A DNA stretch of 64,000 nucleotides from Ralstonia pickettii DTP0602 (GCA_000471925.1 CP006669.1:1-64000), one strand, 5' to 3'. Positions 1-9,575 are shown, numbered from the stretch's first letter. A program made the numbers and translations. The notes: generated by a model not told the origin, from the sequence alone.

Positions 1-36
1 TTTTTGAGGAGTCTTTGCTTAAAAAACAGCGGTTTA

Positions 37-50
37 TGAGCCATGGCTCA
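37..50. promoter_or_regulatory. Palindrome upstream of parA, candidate ParA operator
   Basis: A perfect 14 bp palindrome, TGAGCCATGGCTCA, lies about 50 bp before the parA start in an A/T-rich leader. ParA proteins with an N-terminal DNA-binding domain, like the one encoded next, usually repress their own promoter by binding such a site. The palindrome is seen directly; the operator role is inferred from its place. Confidence 0.45.
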
Positions 51-100
51 AGTATTTCCTGTATTCTGAGCTTTCTCGAATTTTCCGGAAAAACCTCAGA

Positions 101-1312
101 ATGGTGAAAACGAGCCAACTTCCTGCAGTCGACCGAACTGTACCGCTTGAGCAGATATCCCAGTTCGCGGAAAAGGTCACCATTTTTACGGACGAACTTC
201 GCGAGACGATCCTCGCACCGCGGCCAAGAAAGACCGCACCGATTTTCAAAACAGGGGAGATTGCGGAGATGTGCAACATCTCACACTCCCAGGTTCAGTA
301 TCTGGCGACCAAGGGCGATGGCGAGCTGCCCCCTGGCACTGCGGCCGGTACTGGGCGTACCAGGACCTTCACGCTGGCAGAGGCTCGCATCTGGGTTCAG
401 AAGGTCTCGGACATTTATCAGACGCCGCTTGTCACGGGAACGAGACAGCCGGAAGGAAAAATCGTCATTACCGCCCAGCTCAAGGGTGGGTCGGCCAAGA
501 CCACCACGACAATGTGTCTTGCCCAGGGGCTGACATTGCGCGGCCGAAAAGTTCTGGTGGTCGACCTCGACCCTCAAGCCTCACTTTCGGAGCTCTGTGG
601 CTTGTATGCCGAAAAGGACGTCACGCCGGAAGACACCATCCTGCCGTATATCTATGATCAGCAGATCGAAGGTGGGCTGCAGGCACGCGTTCAGTCGACC
701 TACTGGGATGGCCTTGACATTATTCCAGCGCACACCGAGTTGATTGGGGCAGAGTTCCATCTGCCCGCTATGCAGAAGATCAAGCCGGGCTTTCGTTTCT
801 GGACCGTACTGCGGGAGGGGCTGGAGCCATTGCGCAAGGACTACGACTACATCCTCATGGATACGTCGCCGTCGCTTTCGTACCTCAACCTGAATGCCTT
901 GCTGGCTGCAGACGCGATGGTCATGCCGATGGTCCCTGAGAATCTGGACTTCATCAGCTCGCTGTCGTTCTGGCGCCTGTTTTCAGACGTCTCCAAGAGC
1001 TTCATCAAGTACGAGGCGGACAAGAAATACGACTTCGTCTCGTTGCTGCTCTCGAAGGTTGACTACGGGCGCACTTCGTCGGCCCCCATCGTACGAGCCT
1101 GGGCGCAGAGCGCTTACGAGAGCTGGCTGCATTCGATTGAAGTGCCCTCGAGTTCTGTGATGAGCACCGGGGCTCTGGCGTTCTCAACGGTTTTTGACGT
1201 GAGCAGCACGCATAGCGCAGCCAAGTCGCTGCAGCGAGTGCGCCAGCCGATTGTCGAATACTGCCGATGGCTGGATGAAATCTATGCGGAAAAGTGGAGG
1301 AACGCGCAATGA
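101..1312 (+). CDS. parA: ParA-type partition ATPase with N-terminal DNA-binding domain
   Basis: Plasmid/chromid segregation ATPase of 403 aa, the long (type Ia) form. Residues about 48-105 form a helix-turn-helix of MerR-like style (TGEIAEMCNISHSQVQYLA), followed by a deviant Walker A motif KGGSAKTT at about 128-135, a Walker A' motif VVDLDPQAS and a Walker B motif ILMDTSPS near 252. Type Ia ParA proteins move ParB-bound centromere complexes on the nucleoid and also repress their own operon through the N-terminal domain. Its stop codon overlaps the parB start (ATGA), so the two genes are translationally coupled. The start ATG at 101 leaves room for the upstream palindrome. No replication initiator is seen nearby, so it probably lies outside the window. 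Confidence 0.93.
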   Translation: MVKTSQLPAVDRTVPLEQISQFAEKVTIFTDELRETILAPRPRKTAPIFKTGEIAEMCNISHSQVQYLATKGDGELPPGTAAGTGRTRTFTLAEARIWVQKVSDIYQTPLVTGTRQPEGKIVITAQLKGGSAKTTTTMCLAQGLTLRGRKVLVVDLDPQASLSELCGLYAEKDVTPEDTILPYIYDQQIEGGLQARVQSTYWDGLDIIPAHTELIGAEFHLPAMQKIKPGFRFWTVLREGLEPLRKDYDYILMDTSPSLSYLNLNALLAADAMVMPMVPENLDFISSLSFWRLFSDVSKSFIKYEADKKYDFVSLLLSKVDYGRTSSAPIVRAWAQSAYESWLHSIEVPSSSVMSTGALAFSTVFDVSSTHSAAKSLQRVRQPIVEYCRWLDEIYAEKWRNAQ

Positions 1313-2280
1313 GCAATATGCGGGAACAGCTGTTGGCGAAGACGGCCAGCATCCGGAAGACCTCGGCTATTCAGCAGGACGAGGTCAAGCGTAACGACCG
1401 GACGCAGACGGCACCGGGCCTGGCTGGCGCATTGGCCGTCGCGCAGATCCGTGTCCAGGAGTTGGAGGCGGCCGGCGTCGCTTCGCAGCTCGCTGTTGCG
1501 GATATCGGGCCGAATCCGTGGCAGCCGCGGCGCGTTTTCAACGAATCCAAGCTCTCGGAGCTGGCGGAGTCGATTCGTGAAGTCGGGCTGATGCAGCCCA
1601 TCGTGGTACGCCGCGCTGAAGGCGGCTACCAAATCGTGGCGGGTGAGCGCCGGTGGCGCGCTCACAAAATGCTGGGGCTCGATGCGATCAAGGCGGTTGT
1701 CGTGGAGTGTTCTGACGCCGACATGGCGGTGCTCGCGATGGTGGAAAACATCAGCCGCGATGACCTGTCGGACTACGAAATCGCCCTGTCTATCCGGCAG
1801 ACGGAGAAGGAATTTCCGTCGCGTGTGCGGCTCGCCGAGGCGCTTGGCCTGTCAAAAAGCGGCCTCTACCGGTTCTTGAGCTTCGGGCAATTGCCAGATT
1901 TCGTGTTGCAGGACCTCGACCTTCAGCCGCGTCTGCTGGGTGGGAGTGCGGCGGAAGCAATCGTCACATCAATCCGAAAGTATGGCGAGGCGGGGAATGA
2001 TGCCGCTAAAGAGATCTGGCCACTTGTTGCATCGGGAAAGATGGAGCAAGGGAAGGCCGCTGGCGCTATCAAGGCACTTGCGACCCGGCGCGCCTCGGCG
2101 CCAAGCGCCGCGAGTGAGCGAAGCATTGATAAATTCTTCTCGGGCAAGGAACAAGCAGGCTCCATTACGAAGGATGTCAACGGCTTCACGGTGAAAGTTA
2201 AAGCTGGGGTGCTAACCGCAGCCCTGGAGACGCAGATTCGGGAGCTAATTAGCGAGACGTTCCACCACCAGCCCAAATAA
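1309..2280 (+). CDS. parB: ParB-type centromere-binding protein
   Basis: Centromere-binding partner of ParA, 323 aa from the ATG that overlaps the parA stop (ATGA); an alternative start lies 15 bp upstream. The ParB N-terminal domain begins near residue 63 (IGPNPWQPRRVF) and carries the arginine-rich box GERRWRAHKMLGL, which forms the CTP-binding pocket in this family. A helix-turn-helix follows (LAEALGLSKSGLYRFLS), then a linker and a short C-terminal dimerisation region. In type Ia systems the parS centromere lies just downstream of parB, which is where the large repeat array is found here. A strong terminator closes the operon. Confidence 0.93.
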   Translation: MSNMREQLLAKTASIRKTSAIQQDEVKRNDRTQTAPGLAGALAVAQIRVQELEAAGVASQLAVADIGPNPWQPRRVFNESKLSELAESIREVGLMQPIVVRRAEGGYQIVAGERRWRAHKMLGLDAIKAVVVECSDADMAVLAMVENISRDDLSDYEIALSIRQTEKEFPSRVRLAEALGLSKSGLYRFLSFGQLPDFVLQDLDLQPRLLGGSAAEAIVTSIRKYGEAGNDAAKEIWPLVASGKMEQGKAAGAIKALATRRASAPSAASERSIDKFFSGKEQAGSITKDVNGFTVKVKAGVLTAALETQIRELISETFHHQPK

Positions 2281-2300
2281 GCTTTCCTAGAAGAGTACAT

Positions 2301-2328
2301 AGCCCGCCTCGAGCGGGCTTTTTTTTTG
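2301..2328 (+). terminator. Rho-independent terminator after parAB
   Basis: The hairpin AGCCCGC-CTCGA-GCGGGCT is followed by a run of nine T, 20 bp after the parB stop codon. It separates the partition operon from the repeat array. Confidence 0.9.
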
Positions 2329-2359
2329 TCTACTCGACGCTGACATCGCCGCGAGCAGA

Positions 2360-3570
2360 CTTTCCCAAGTATGGACGGAGCTAGCGGCGGGTCGAGCCTC
2401 CCAAGTTGGGACGGTCCGGGCGCGGCTCGCCGACGTTCCCAAGACGGCGCCACATGCAGGCCGTAGACTTTCCCAAGTTGGGACGCTTCAGTGCCAATCG
2501 CAGACCTTCCCCCGGTAGGACGGTGAGGTGCGGCTCGAAGACCTTCCCAAGTTGGGACGGTGGTAGCCGTAGCTCATCGAGTTTCCCAAGTTGGGACGGT
2601 CCAGGCGCGGCTCGTCGACGTTCCCACGGACAGCGCTACATGCTGCAGGCTGACTTTCCCAAGTTGGCACGCTTCAGTGCCGACGTAGAGCTCCCCAAGT
2701 AGGGCGGTGCCAGGTGCGGTTCGAAGACCTTCCCAAGTTGGGACGGTGCTAGCCGCAGCTCCGCGAGTTTCCCAAATTGGGACGGTCCGGGCGCAGATCG
2801 CCGACGTTCCCAAGGGCGGCGCCACATGCAGGCCGACTTTCCCAAGTTGGGACGCTTGACTGCCAATCGCAGACCTTCCCACGGTAGGACGGTGCGACGT
2901 GCAGGCTCGCGGACCTTCCCAAGTTGGGACGGTGCTAGCCGCAGCTCCGCGACTTTCCCAAGTTGGGACGCTTGACTGCCAATCGCAGACCTTCCCACGG
3001 TAGGACGGTGCGACGTGCAGGCTCGCGGACCTTCCCAAGTTGGGACGGTGCTAGCCGCAGCTCCGCGAGTTTCCCAAATTGGGACGGTTCAGGCGCAGAT
3101 CGCCGACGTTCCCAAGGACGGCACCACATGCAGGCCGACTTTCCCAAGTTGGGACGCTTCAGTGCCAATCGAGACCTTCCCACGGTAGGACGGCGCCACA
3201 TGCAGGCCGACTTTCCCAAGTTGGGACGCTTCAGTGCCAATCGCAGACCTTCCCACGGTAGGACGGTGCCGCGGACCTTCCCAAGTTGGGACGGTGGTAC
3301 CGCAACTCATCGAGGTTTGCAAGTTGGGACGGTCCAGGCGCGGCTCATCGACGTTCCCAAGGACGGCGCCACTTGCAGGCCGCAGACTTTCCCAAGTTGG
3401 GACGGTGCTTAGCCGTAGCTCGTCGAGTTTCCCAAGTTGGGACAGTCCTAGCGCTGCTCACGGATGCTCCCAAGGTGGGTGGGACGGCGCCACATGTGAA
3501 GCTCGCTGACTTTTCCAAGTTGGGACGCTGCCAACTGCTACTCGCAGACCTTCCCAAGTTCGGACCCGTC
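2360..3570. repeat. Centromere/iteron-like array of about 33 TCCCAAGTTGGGA units
   Basis: About 33 units recur every 29-47 bp, mostly 35-40 bp. Each begins with a variant of GAnnTTCCCAAGTTGGGACG, whose core TCCCAAGTTGGGA is a 6+1+6 inverted repeat. Some units are degenerate in the right arm (TTCCCACGGTAGGACGG, TTCCCAAGGACGGCGCC, TTCCCAAATTGGGAC). The sequences between cores also recur in families (for example CGCTTCAGTGCCAATCGCAG and GGTGCTAGCCGCAGCTCCGC), so the array has a higher-order period of several units. Its place directly after parB fits a multi-site parS centromere; a replication iteron array is the alternative. The open frames inside it are low-complexity artefacts. Confidence 0.9.
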
Positions 3571-4187
3571 TCAGTACCTCAAAATCCCGGGAGGTCACGA
3601 CGGGTAGGCAAAGGATTTGGGGAGCGGCATTATCCGCCGGCATGCCGACCCGTTCAGTCGAGGGAGGCTGGGTCACCGCCCGGCCATGAGTGCGAAGTTC
3701 GCTTGCGATAGAGCGCGGCGAATTGCTGGCGTCGTGCCCGCTCGGTGCGAACAGCGGCAAAGCTTGCAGAGACGCGTAGCCAAACAGCCGCTGCACTCAC
3801 GCCGCATGCCGTTGCGTATCGCCCCGCTTCTGCTCTCAGACGCGGTACTGTTTCGCGGGCGACGGCCTGGCTCCCAAAGGGTATGTCTGAGCGCGTGCGG
3901 GCCAGCAGGCTACACAGATGCCGGGTGCAGCCAAGCTGGGGAAGAGAGAAGAATCCCGGCGCAGCACTGCATACCGCCACAATTTTTGCTTCAGCGCTTA
4001 GTGGAAGAGTCGCCAATGCCCAGAGGGGACGGCGCTTGTCTACGTCATCAAATCACGGCCCATTCGACTGAATGCACCGAAGGATCCCGCAAGCGCGTGC
4101 GAGTATGCTGCGCAGCGTGGTCTGGCCCCACTGCGGGGAATGCTTGGCCATCGGGCCGGATACGAGAGTGTCTTTCGACGAAGCCCC
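3571..4187. other. Region without a confident gene between array and integrase
   Basis: About 620 bp with open frames on both strands but no clear start signal or recognisable product. The least implausible is a minus-strand frame around 3654-4016 encoding an Arg/Ala-rich peptide with a helix-turn-helix-like stretch (AEAGRYATACGVSAAAVWLR), but it would begin with TTG and has no ribosome binding site. I do not call it a gene. Confidence 0.4.
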
Positions 4188-5363
4188 CTACGCGGCGCCC
4201 GGAATCTTGCCGGCCAACGCGCGTGCTACGTCTTCCAGCGTCTCGTGGGTGTACCGCCGCGTAGTGTTGATGTCGCGATGTCGCAAGGCGCGCTGCACGT
4301 CGGTCACCGGCACGCCAGCGCGTAGCAGCTGCGTGGCATGGGTATGCCGCAGCCAGTGCGTCGACGCTGCGTGCAGCCTGGCCGCCTGCTCGCCTTGGTG
4401 CTCTCGCTCTAGGCGATCGGCCGCCTCGGCAAAGGCCGCGCGCACGATCACATAGATGCCTTGGCGCGTACGGAGCGGCCGGCCCAGCATTGCTTGTAGC
4501 TCGAGCGGGTCGGCTACCGGCGCGGCGCGCTGACGTCCGCCCCCGATCGCCGGGATGACCGCGATGGTGTCAGTGGCGCTCGGCGCGGGGGGCAGACCCA
4601 CCAGGCGTCGGAAACGCGCCAGTTCGTCCATCGCGTTGTCGCACGGCACCAGCGGATCGTCGCCACCCTTCGCCTGCCGGATACGCACAGTCCAGAACGT
4701 GCGTGACCGGCCAGGCTGGAGTTCGAAGTCCGCCCACGTCAGCGCGGCAACCTCGGAGGCGCGCAAACCGGTCTGGACCAGCAGCGCAAGCAACAGGCGG
4801 TCGCGCGCCTTGTGCAGTTGCGCCCACAACGTCGGCGCCGGGCGAGCCTCGATCGCTTCGAATACCGCGACGACCTGTTCCAGTTCGAGGAAGCGCCGCT
4901 GTGAGCCCGGGCCGGTAACGGCACGCGCACGCGCACGCGGAACCATGGCGAACGGATTGACCCGCAGCGCGCCGACCCGTACCAGCCAGTCGAACAGGAT
5001 GCCCACAATGACTGCGCTCTGGCGCCGCGACGCCTCGGAGAGCGGGCCGCGCAGCGGCCGCCAGCCAGGGCTGGCGCGGCGCGCTCGGCCGTCGCCGACT
5101 GCGTGCGCGGGCGGGTCGCGCAGGAAGGCAAGGTAGCTGCTGGCATGCGCGACCTGCCAGGTGCGCAGCGGCCGGCCGAGCTCGTGCGCGTACCAGAGCA
5201 GTCGGTGCGCCTCGAGTTCGTACTGGCTGCGCGTGCTGGTGCGCAGACCGAGACCCGCGGCGGACTTGGTGTCGAGCCAGGCGAGCACCAGTTGGGGGTC
5301 GGAGAGCCCTGCTGGCAGCACCGGGCTAGCCAGTGCGTTCGGCGGAAGGGCTGAGGTATTCAT
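4188..5363 (-). CDS. Tyrosine recombinase (phage-integrase family), catalytically complete
   Basis: Site-specific recombinase of the XerC/D-integrase type, 391 aa from the ATG at 5363; a TTG start at 5390 would add nine residues. The N-terminal SAM-like core-binding domain spans about residues 20-150. The catalytic domain carries box I TGLRASEVAALTW (Arg), box II HWLRHTHAT (HxxR) and the C-terminal LRHRDINTTRRYTH with the His and the nucleophilic Tyr. It lies downstream of, and is homologous to, a longer recombinase on the same strand, 342 bp away. Near a partition locus such enzymes often resolve multimers or act on a nearby recombination site. The substrate site is unknown; an inverted repeat in the gap is one candidate. 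Confidence 0.85.
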   Translation of the reverse strand: MNTSALPPNALASPVLPAGLSDPQLVLAWLDTKSAAGLGLRTSTRSQYELEAHRLLWYAHELGRPLRTWQVAHASSYLAFLRDPPAHAVGDGRARRASPGWRPLRGPLSEASRRQSAVIVGILFDWLVRVGALRVNPFAMVPRARARAVTGPGSQRRFLELEQVVAVFEAIEARPAPTLWAQLHKARDRLLLALLVQTGLRASEVAALTWADFELQPGRSRTFWTVRIRQAKGGDDPLVPCDNAMDELARFRRLVGLPPAPSATDTIAVIPAIGGGRQRAAPVADPLELQAMLGRPLRTRQGIYVIVRAAFAEAADRLEREHQGEQAARLHAASTHWLRHTHATQLLRAGVPVTDVQRALRHRDINTTRRYTHETLEDVARALAGKIPGAA

Positions 5364-5503
5364 CGGCAGTACGGGCAGGGCTCTGGTCAATCGTCATGGC
5401 GGGCCAAGGCGGCGGTGGGCGGCCGGGTTGGCGCGTCGCCGGGCCAGACCCGAGGCGGTTCTCCAGCCCAATGCGACGCATTATAGCCAGCGCCGACATT
5501 CAA

Positions 5504-5527
5504 TTACCATTATTCAGATAATGGTAA
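5504..5527. promoter_or_regulatory. Perfect 10 bp inverted repeat between the two recombinase genes
   Basis: TTACCATTAT and ATAATGGTAA are separated by TCAG, in an A/T-rich patch within otherwise GC-rich DNA. The size suits either a recombinase arm/core site or an operator for the downstream recombinase. A partly similar sequence (TAACAATATTCAG) lies at about 7285-7297, just upstream of the other recombinase. The symmetry is seen; the role is inferred. Confidence 0.5.
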
Positions 5528-5704
5528 GTAAAATGGCGAGGCCGGCCCCGTACTACGCGCACTCTCGCAATGCCAGGATTGTGGGCAGGAAGGCTTCTGC
5601 GACCTGCTTGCATCGCTTGAAATCGCGGTGGGGAAAAGGCTGTTGGCTCTGGAGCTTCGCGCAGCGCGAAACTCGGCTGACGTTGGCCTCCAGGCGCTAG
5701 TAGC

Positions 5705-7258
5705 TCAGGCCCGGCTGGCGCGGGTGCGAAGCTGGCCGGGCGTGAACCCTTCCGATAGCTCCCCGCGCTGCACACAGAAGTGCCGCCACAGACTACGCAT
5801 CAATTGATCCAGGCCGGTGGCCGAGTAGCCTGCCGCCACGCCCGCAAGCCGCTTGTTGCGCCCGCGCTTGGTGGCAGGCTGTACCGTCGGGGCCAACAGC
5901 GCTGCTTGCGCCGGCGGCATCATGCTTGGCCAGCCGCGATCGGCCCAATGCGCCTGCAAGGCCTGTCGGGCGGCAGCGTCAAGGGCCACCAGTTGCTGCC
6001 GCGAACCCGGCCGTCGCAGTAAGGTGTCGTCGGGACCCGCATGCAGGCTGGCGCAGCGCAGCGCCGCCAGCTCGCTCAGTGGCAAGCTGGCGCTGCGCAT
6101 GAGCTGTATTGCAGCAAGCGCAGCACGATGTCTCGGACCCTGCCGCGCCTCCCCCAACCAGACCAGGAAGGCCTCCACGTCGGGTTGGACGGACGGCGCG
6201 CGCAGCGCCGTGGGCGCAGCGGCGGCGGCTTGCCTTGGGATGAGCGGGGCGCTCGCCAGATGCCCGGCCTTGACCATTGCGCGTAGCAGCGCCCGAACCA
6301 CTCGTAAGGCGGCCGCCACCGAACTGGCTCCCAGCGGCCCTTCGAATGGCCGCCAGTGCATCCTGTCGCGCGCCCCGCTCGGGCCGCACCAGAACGCCGC
6401 CGGCTGAGGGTCCGCTAAAAATTCCGCATAAGCTTCAAGATCGCAGGCCTCCAACGCCTGCAGCCCCTTCTTGCGCGCTGCATTCCACAACAGCAGCCGC
6501 TCGGCCTCGCGCCGATAGCTGTTGCGGGTATGCGGCGCCCGGTCCTGCAGCCAGGCGCGTACGAACGCCAGATCGGCGGCAAGCGCTGGCCCTGCCGCGG
6601 TACTCGGGGCCGGCGCCAGCATATGCTCGAGTGGTACGGGATACGGCATACCGGGGGCCAAGGCCAAGGGCACCAGCGCGTCGCGGCGGGCGTGGGCGGC
6701 AGGCGGCAGCACATAGGCTTTGACCGCCGCGGCGCCCATGGCCGGGCGCTGGCGCACCAGCCAGTGCGTGATGACCTCGGCCGACTGCGCGCCGATGCGT
6801 GGTACCGTGCGCCACCAGCTGCTGCCGCGCCGGTTCGCCAAGGACGTCAGGTCCTCAATCCGCCGGATATTGGCCGCCACCAGCCGGCGTGCCAGGCTCG
6901 GCTTGAACCAGAGCGACACCTCGTGCTGGGGCTGCGGGTAGCCTTGCCCAAGCCGCTCGAGCGCCGACACGGCGTCTACCCGCCGGGACATGCCAACCTC
7001 TGAGCGCGCGCGCAGCGCTTCGAACATGCCGGCGATCTCGGGCTGGCCATGCTGCAGGGCGAACTGCACCAGCCGGTCGCGCAAGGCCAGGATGCGCTGG
7101 ATCGCCTGGGGTTCGCTCAGGTGCTCGTCCTCATCCGGGTCCAGCAAGTAGCGGTTGGCGATGTCCACCGGCCGCATGCCCTGCGCATAGGCACGGACCA
7201 CGGCAAATTCGGTGCGGGTGAGTTTGGTGACGGCGTGCGTACTGGGATCCTGAGCCAT
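5705..7258 (-). CDS. Tyrosine-recombinase-like protein lacking catalytic residues
   Basis: A 517 aa protein with an N-terminal extension of about 210 residues (DUF3701-like, by recollection), then a core-binding domain (about 225-350) and a C-terminal integrase-like domain. It is homologous to the 391 aa recombinase downstream: both have a RxSYxxEAxRLL region and a WRPxxGPL motif. In the catalytic domain the box I position reads ASLPLSELAALR, with Pro where TGLRxSE has the catalytic Arg. The protein ends just after GQLRTRASRA, where HxLRH should begin, so box II His and the Tyr nucleophile are absent. The frame is long and intact, so it may be an accessory, DNA-binding partner rather than simple debris. 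Confidence 0.72.
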   Translation of the reverse strand: MAQDPSTHAVTKLTRTEFAVVRAYAQGMRPVDIANRYLLDPDEDEHLSEPQAIQRILALRDRLVQFALQHGQPEIAGMFEALRARSEVGMSRRVDAVSALERLGQGYPQPQHEVSLWFKPSLARRLVAANIRRIEDLTSLANRRGSSWWRTVPRIGAQSAEVITHWLVRQRPAMGAAAVKAYVLPPAAHARRDALVPLALAPGMPYPVPLEHMLAPAPSTAAGPALAADLAFVRAWLQDRAPHTRNSYRREAERLLLWNAARKKGLQALEACDLEAYAEFLADPQPAAFWCGPSGARDRMHWRPFEGPLGASSVAAALRVVRALLRAMVKAGHLASAPLIPRQAAAAAPTALRAPSVQPDVEAFLVWLGEARQGPRHRAALAAIQLMRSASLPLSELAALRCASLHAGPDDTLLRRPGSRQQLVALDAAARQALQAHWADRGWPSMMPPAQAALLAPTVQPATKRGRNKRLAGVAAGYSATGLDQLMRSLWRHFCVQRGELSEGFTPGQLRTRASRA

Positions 7259-8129
7259 GGAGGCAGCGCTAAGTGCTTGAGCTATAACAATATTCAGCAG
7301 AAGCCATCTGGAACCGGGCTGAAATGCTGACTAAAGCGCAATGTAAATTATTTTTGTGCCGGGCGCTACGCCTAACGCTCGGTGTGGACTGCGGCCACGC
7401 CTTGCACGCAAGAGGCGAGGATGCGCCCGTGGAAGATAATCCTGTGCGCGCGGGAACGAGAAAGGTGGCCAGCCGTCGGCGGCAGACTGCTTAGTCGGGA
7501 ACTGTTGGCCGCTGCGCTCGCGGACTCAGGTGGAATTCGCACCTGCCTCGGCAACTATCGCCCGTATCAGATTGGGGGGTAGCGCTTCGCGTGGCTTGCG
7601 GAACGTCTCTGAAGATATCCGCCACACCCATGGTCGTCGTCTCGGGCACGGGAACGCCGAAGTTCGGGCACGCCCGGCTCGTGTAAAAGTTGCACTGAAT
7701 CCCTCCTGCTGCTGCGGTAACTCTTGGGGGAGGCATCAGGGGGAGAAGGGTCGGAGGCGGCGCTATCCCCTCCGGCTGGCTCGCAAGGGAGCCCAGGCAC
7801 GCATGCTGCCGGATCAGCGCTTTCCTGCGGAAGACTTCGTCGTCCGCCGCCCCCTTGGGGGGCACTCGTTGTCCGGTGCGTACCCCAACTCTCGCAGATG
7901 TCGAATCGAGAGCACGAGGACGCGTGAGTCGGAGTGCGCATAACATGCGAATGAATGACGGCCATACTTTGCGCCTATACAGTACCCGTCATGCCCATGC
8001 ACCCATGTCTCCTCGTTGCTAAAGTCTTCAAGCCGGGGCGGGCTCCGCAATTTCCCGATCCAGGGCGCGCGCGGGGGTCCCGCACACTCCGCCATCATGA
8101 CACCTGTTGCCACGCGCTGCGCGATGAAG
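7259..8129. other. Gene-poor region with possible transposase remnant
   Basis: No convincing complete gene. On the minus strand near 7700-7560 a frame begins with QCNFYTSRACPNFGVPVPET, which recalls the Cys-containing N-terminus of some transposases. It is preceded by AGGAGGG but lacks a normal start codon (ATT in that position), and it ends after about 70 codons. I read this as a possible decayed insertion-sequence end. Nothing else is recognisable. Confidence 0.35.
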
Positions 8130-8798
8130 CTAGATCACGGTCGAATCGTCGTCTAAGAAACCGTCGTCGCTCAGGCCTGCATCGAGATTGCCGCTATCCG
8201 ATCCCCAATAGCTCGCAGCGACCGATGCCTGGTCATCGTTCCCGTAGTAGTTGTTGACGACGTTCGTTTCCGTTCCTGGCGTGTTCATGCCGGACTGCTC
8301 CAGGATCGCGTTCTTGCTGCTGTGGCCGAACAGGTTCTCGATACCCTGGAACAGGAAGGCACCGCCAGCCACGCCGGCAGCCGTCGTTGCGATGCTGCCC
8401 AGCGTGCTGCCGAACCCGCCGCTCAGGAAGCCCGGCCGGGGCGACTGCGCCGGGGGCGTCTGCAGCGCAGGTGACACGGCCTGAGCGGGCGCTGGCACGG
8501 GCGTCGCGGCAGCGGGATTCGCACTGGCACCCCACGCATTCTGCTGATCGATGAAGCTGCGGGAGCCGCTGGCCTGCGCGGCCTGCAACTGGCCCTGCAA
8601 GGCAGCGATCTGCGCCTTTGCCGTCGACAAGGCATGATCGAGCAGCATGGCCCGCTGGACCAGCAAATAGGCGGCGTCCGGCTGTATCGCGACCGCCTGG
8701 GCGATGAGTGCCTCCGCCTGCGGGTCCTTCGCGCCGGCGCGGGCCTGGGTCAACTGAGTCAGGAAGACTTCGAGTGCTTGCGTATCCTGCGGAGTCAT
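8130..8798 (-). CDS. DUF2076 family protein
   Basis: A 222 aa protein with the usual DUF2076 layout. The N-terminal helical region (MTPQDTQALEVFLTQLTQAR, then DPQAEALIAQAVAIQPDAAY and LLVQRAMLLDHAL) is followed by a short coiled coil (TAKAQIAALQGQLQAAQ, about 60-75), a Pro/Ala-rich linker (about 95-125), a Gly/Ala-rich hydrophobic stretch (about 126-155) and an acidic tail ending DDGFLDDDSTVI. The family is described as possibly periplasmic or membrane-associated, but its role is unknown. It stands alone here with no clear operon partner. Confidence 0.85.
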   Translation of the reverse strand: MTPQDTQALEVFLTQLTQARAGAKDPQAEALIAQAVAIQPDAAYLLVQRAMLLDHALSTAKAQIAALQGQLQAAQASGSRSFIDQQNAWGASANPAAATPVPAPAQAVSPALQTPPAQSPRPGFLSGGFGSTLGSIATTAAGVAGGAFLFQGIENLFGHSSKNAILEQSGMNTPGTETNVVNNYYGNDDQASVAASYWGSDSGNLDAGLSDDGFLDDDSTVI

Positions 8799-9441
8799 GG
8801 CGTCTCTATCCCGGTTGTTGGTACGCCGTCACTCTATGAGGCAAGACTTAAGGGAGACTTAAGGGGCAGGGGACATCGAAGGTGATGCCGCAGCCCGCGC
8901 TCGAGGATGTGCAGAGGCCTTTGCCTGGAAGTTGATGCGCTGCCGAAGCCGGGCGCCGGGGTGCCGTCAGGACGAAATGAATTCCGCCCGTCGCGCCGGC
9001 TGCGATTTTCCGCTGGCCTGACGCGATCGAAGAAAATCGTGCACAGCTTTTCGCTCCCGGCTGGCCAAGAGCGTACCGTCGGCGATCCGCTGGAAGAAGT
9101 ACGCTCTGAACAACTGGCGGCGGCAGGCGACCCCCATCTTTCGATGCCTCGCTGGCGCTCGAGATGTTTTGGCTTCGGCGGGCCGGTCATCGACGCCTTA
9201 AGTGTCTCTTGCTGACAGACCCGCAAGCCCGATGGGGCCGACTAGCCAGCGTAGTGCTAGCTATCAGTGTGCTCTATGATCGATATTTGCGCAGCGATTC
9301 TGTGGCCGGATGAGCAATGTCCCGGCGCGACTTGTGTCGAATATTATGTAATAAAATCAGTTACTTACCCTTGATATAGCGCGCCTCAATTGGGCTGATA
9401 AAAATCTTTTCCGTCGAATGAACAGATTCATCCTTGCTTAT

Positions 9442-9459
9442 CTATCTAGTAGTAGATAG
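9442..9459. promoter_or_regulatory. Operator-like inverted repeat CTATCT-N6-AGATAG, copy 1
   Basis: The symmetric core is CTATCTA-GTAG-TAGATAG. It is repeated 134 bp further on. It is probably a regulator-binding site upstream of the gene at 9700; the regulator is not identified. Confidence 0.5.
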
Positions 9460-9575
9460 TATTCGGGCCATGGACAGCGACGCAGCACCACACCAACGGC
9501 AGCCACGCAAAGCGGTCCACGCAATACCAAGCACTTTGTCAGTACCGGAGGCGGTCTTTTTTTGATTCTTCGCAT

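Noticed and set aside
2574..3509. Several open frames of 60-154 codons on both strands in the repeat array.
   Set aside because: They are translations of the repeat unit in different frames, with repetitive low-complexity products and no ribosome binding sites.
2360..3570. The regular array looked like a CRISPR at first sight.
   Set aside because: The repeated core is only 13 bp and variable, and the sequences between cores themselves recur, so they are not unique spacers. No cas gene is near, and the place after parB fits a centromere.
3617..4264. A 215-codon plus-strand open frame next to the integrase.
   Set aside because: No recognisable domain, Arg/Ser-rich composition, no ribosome binding site, and it runs into the integrase gene antisense.
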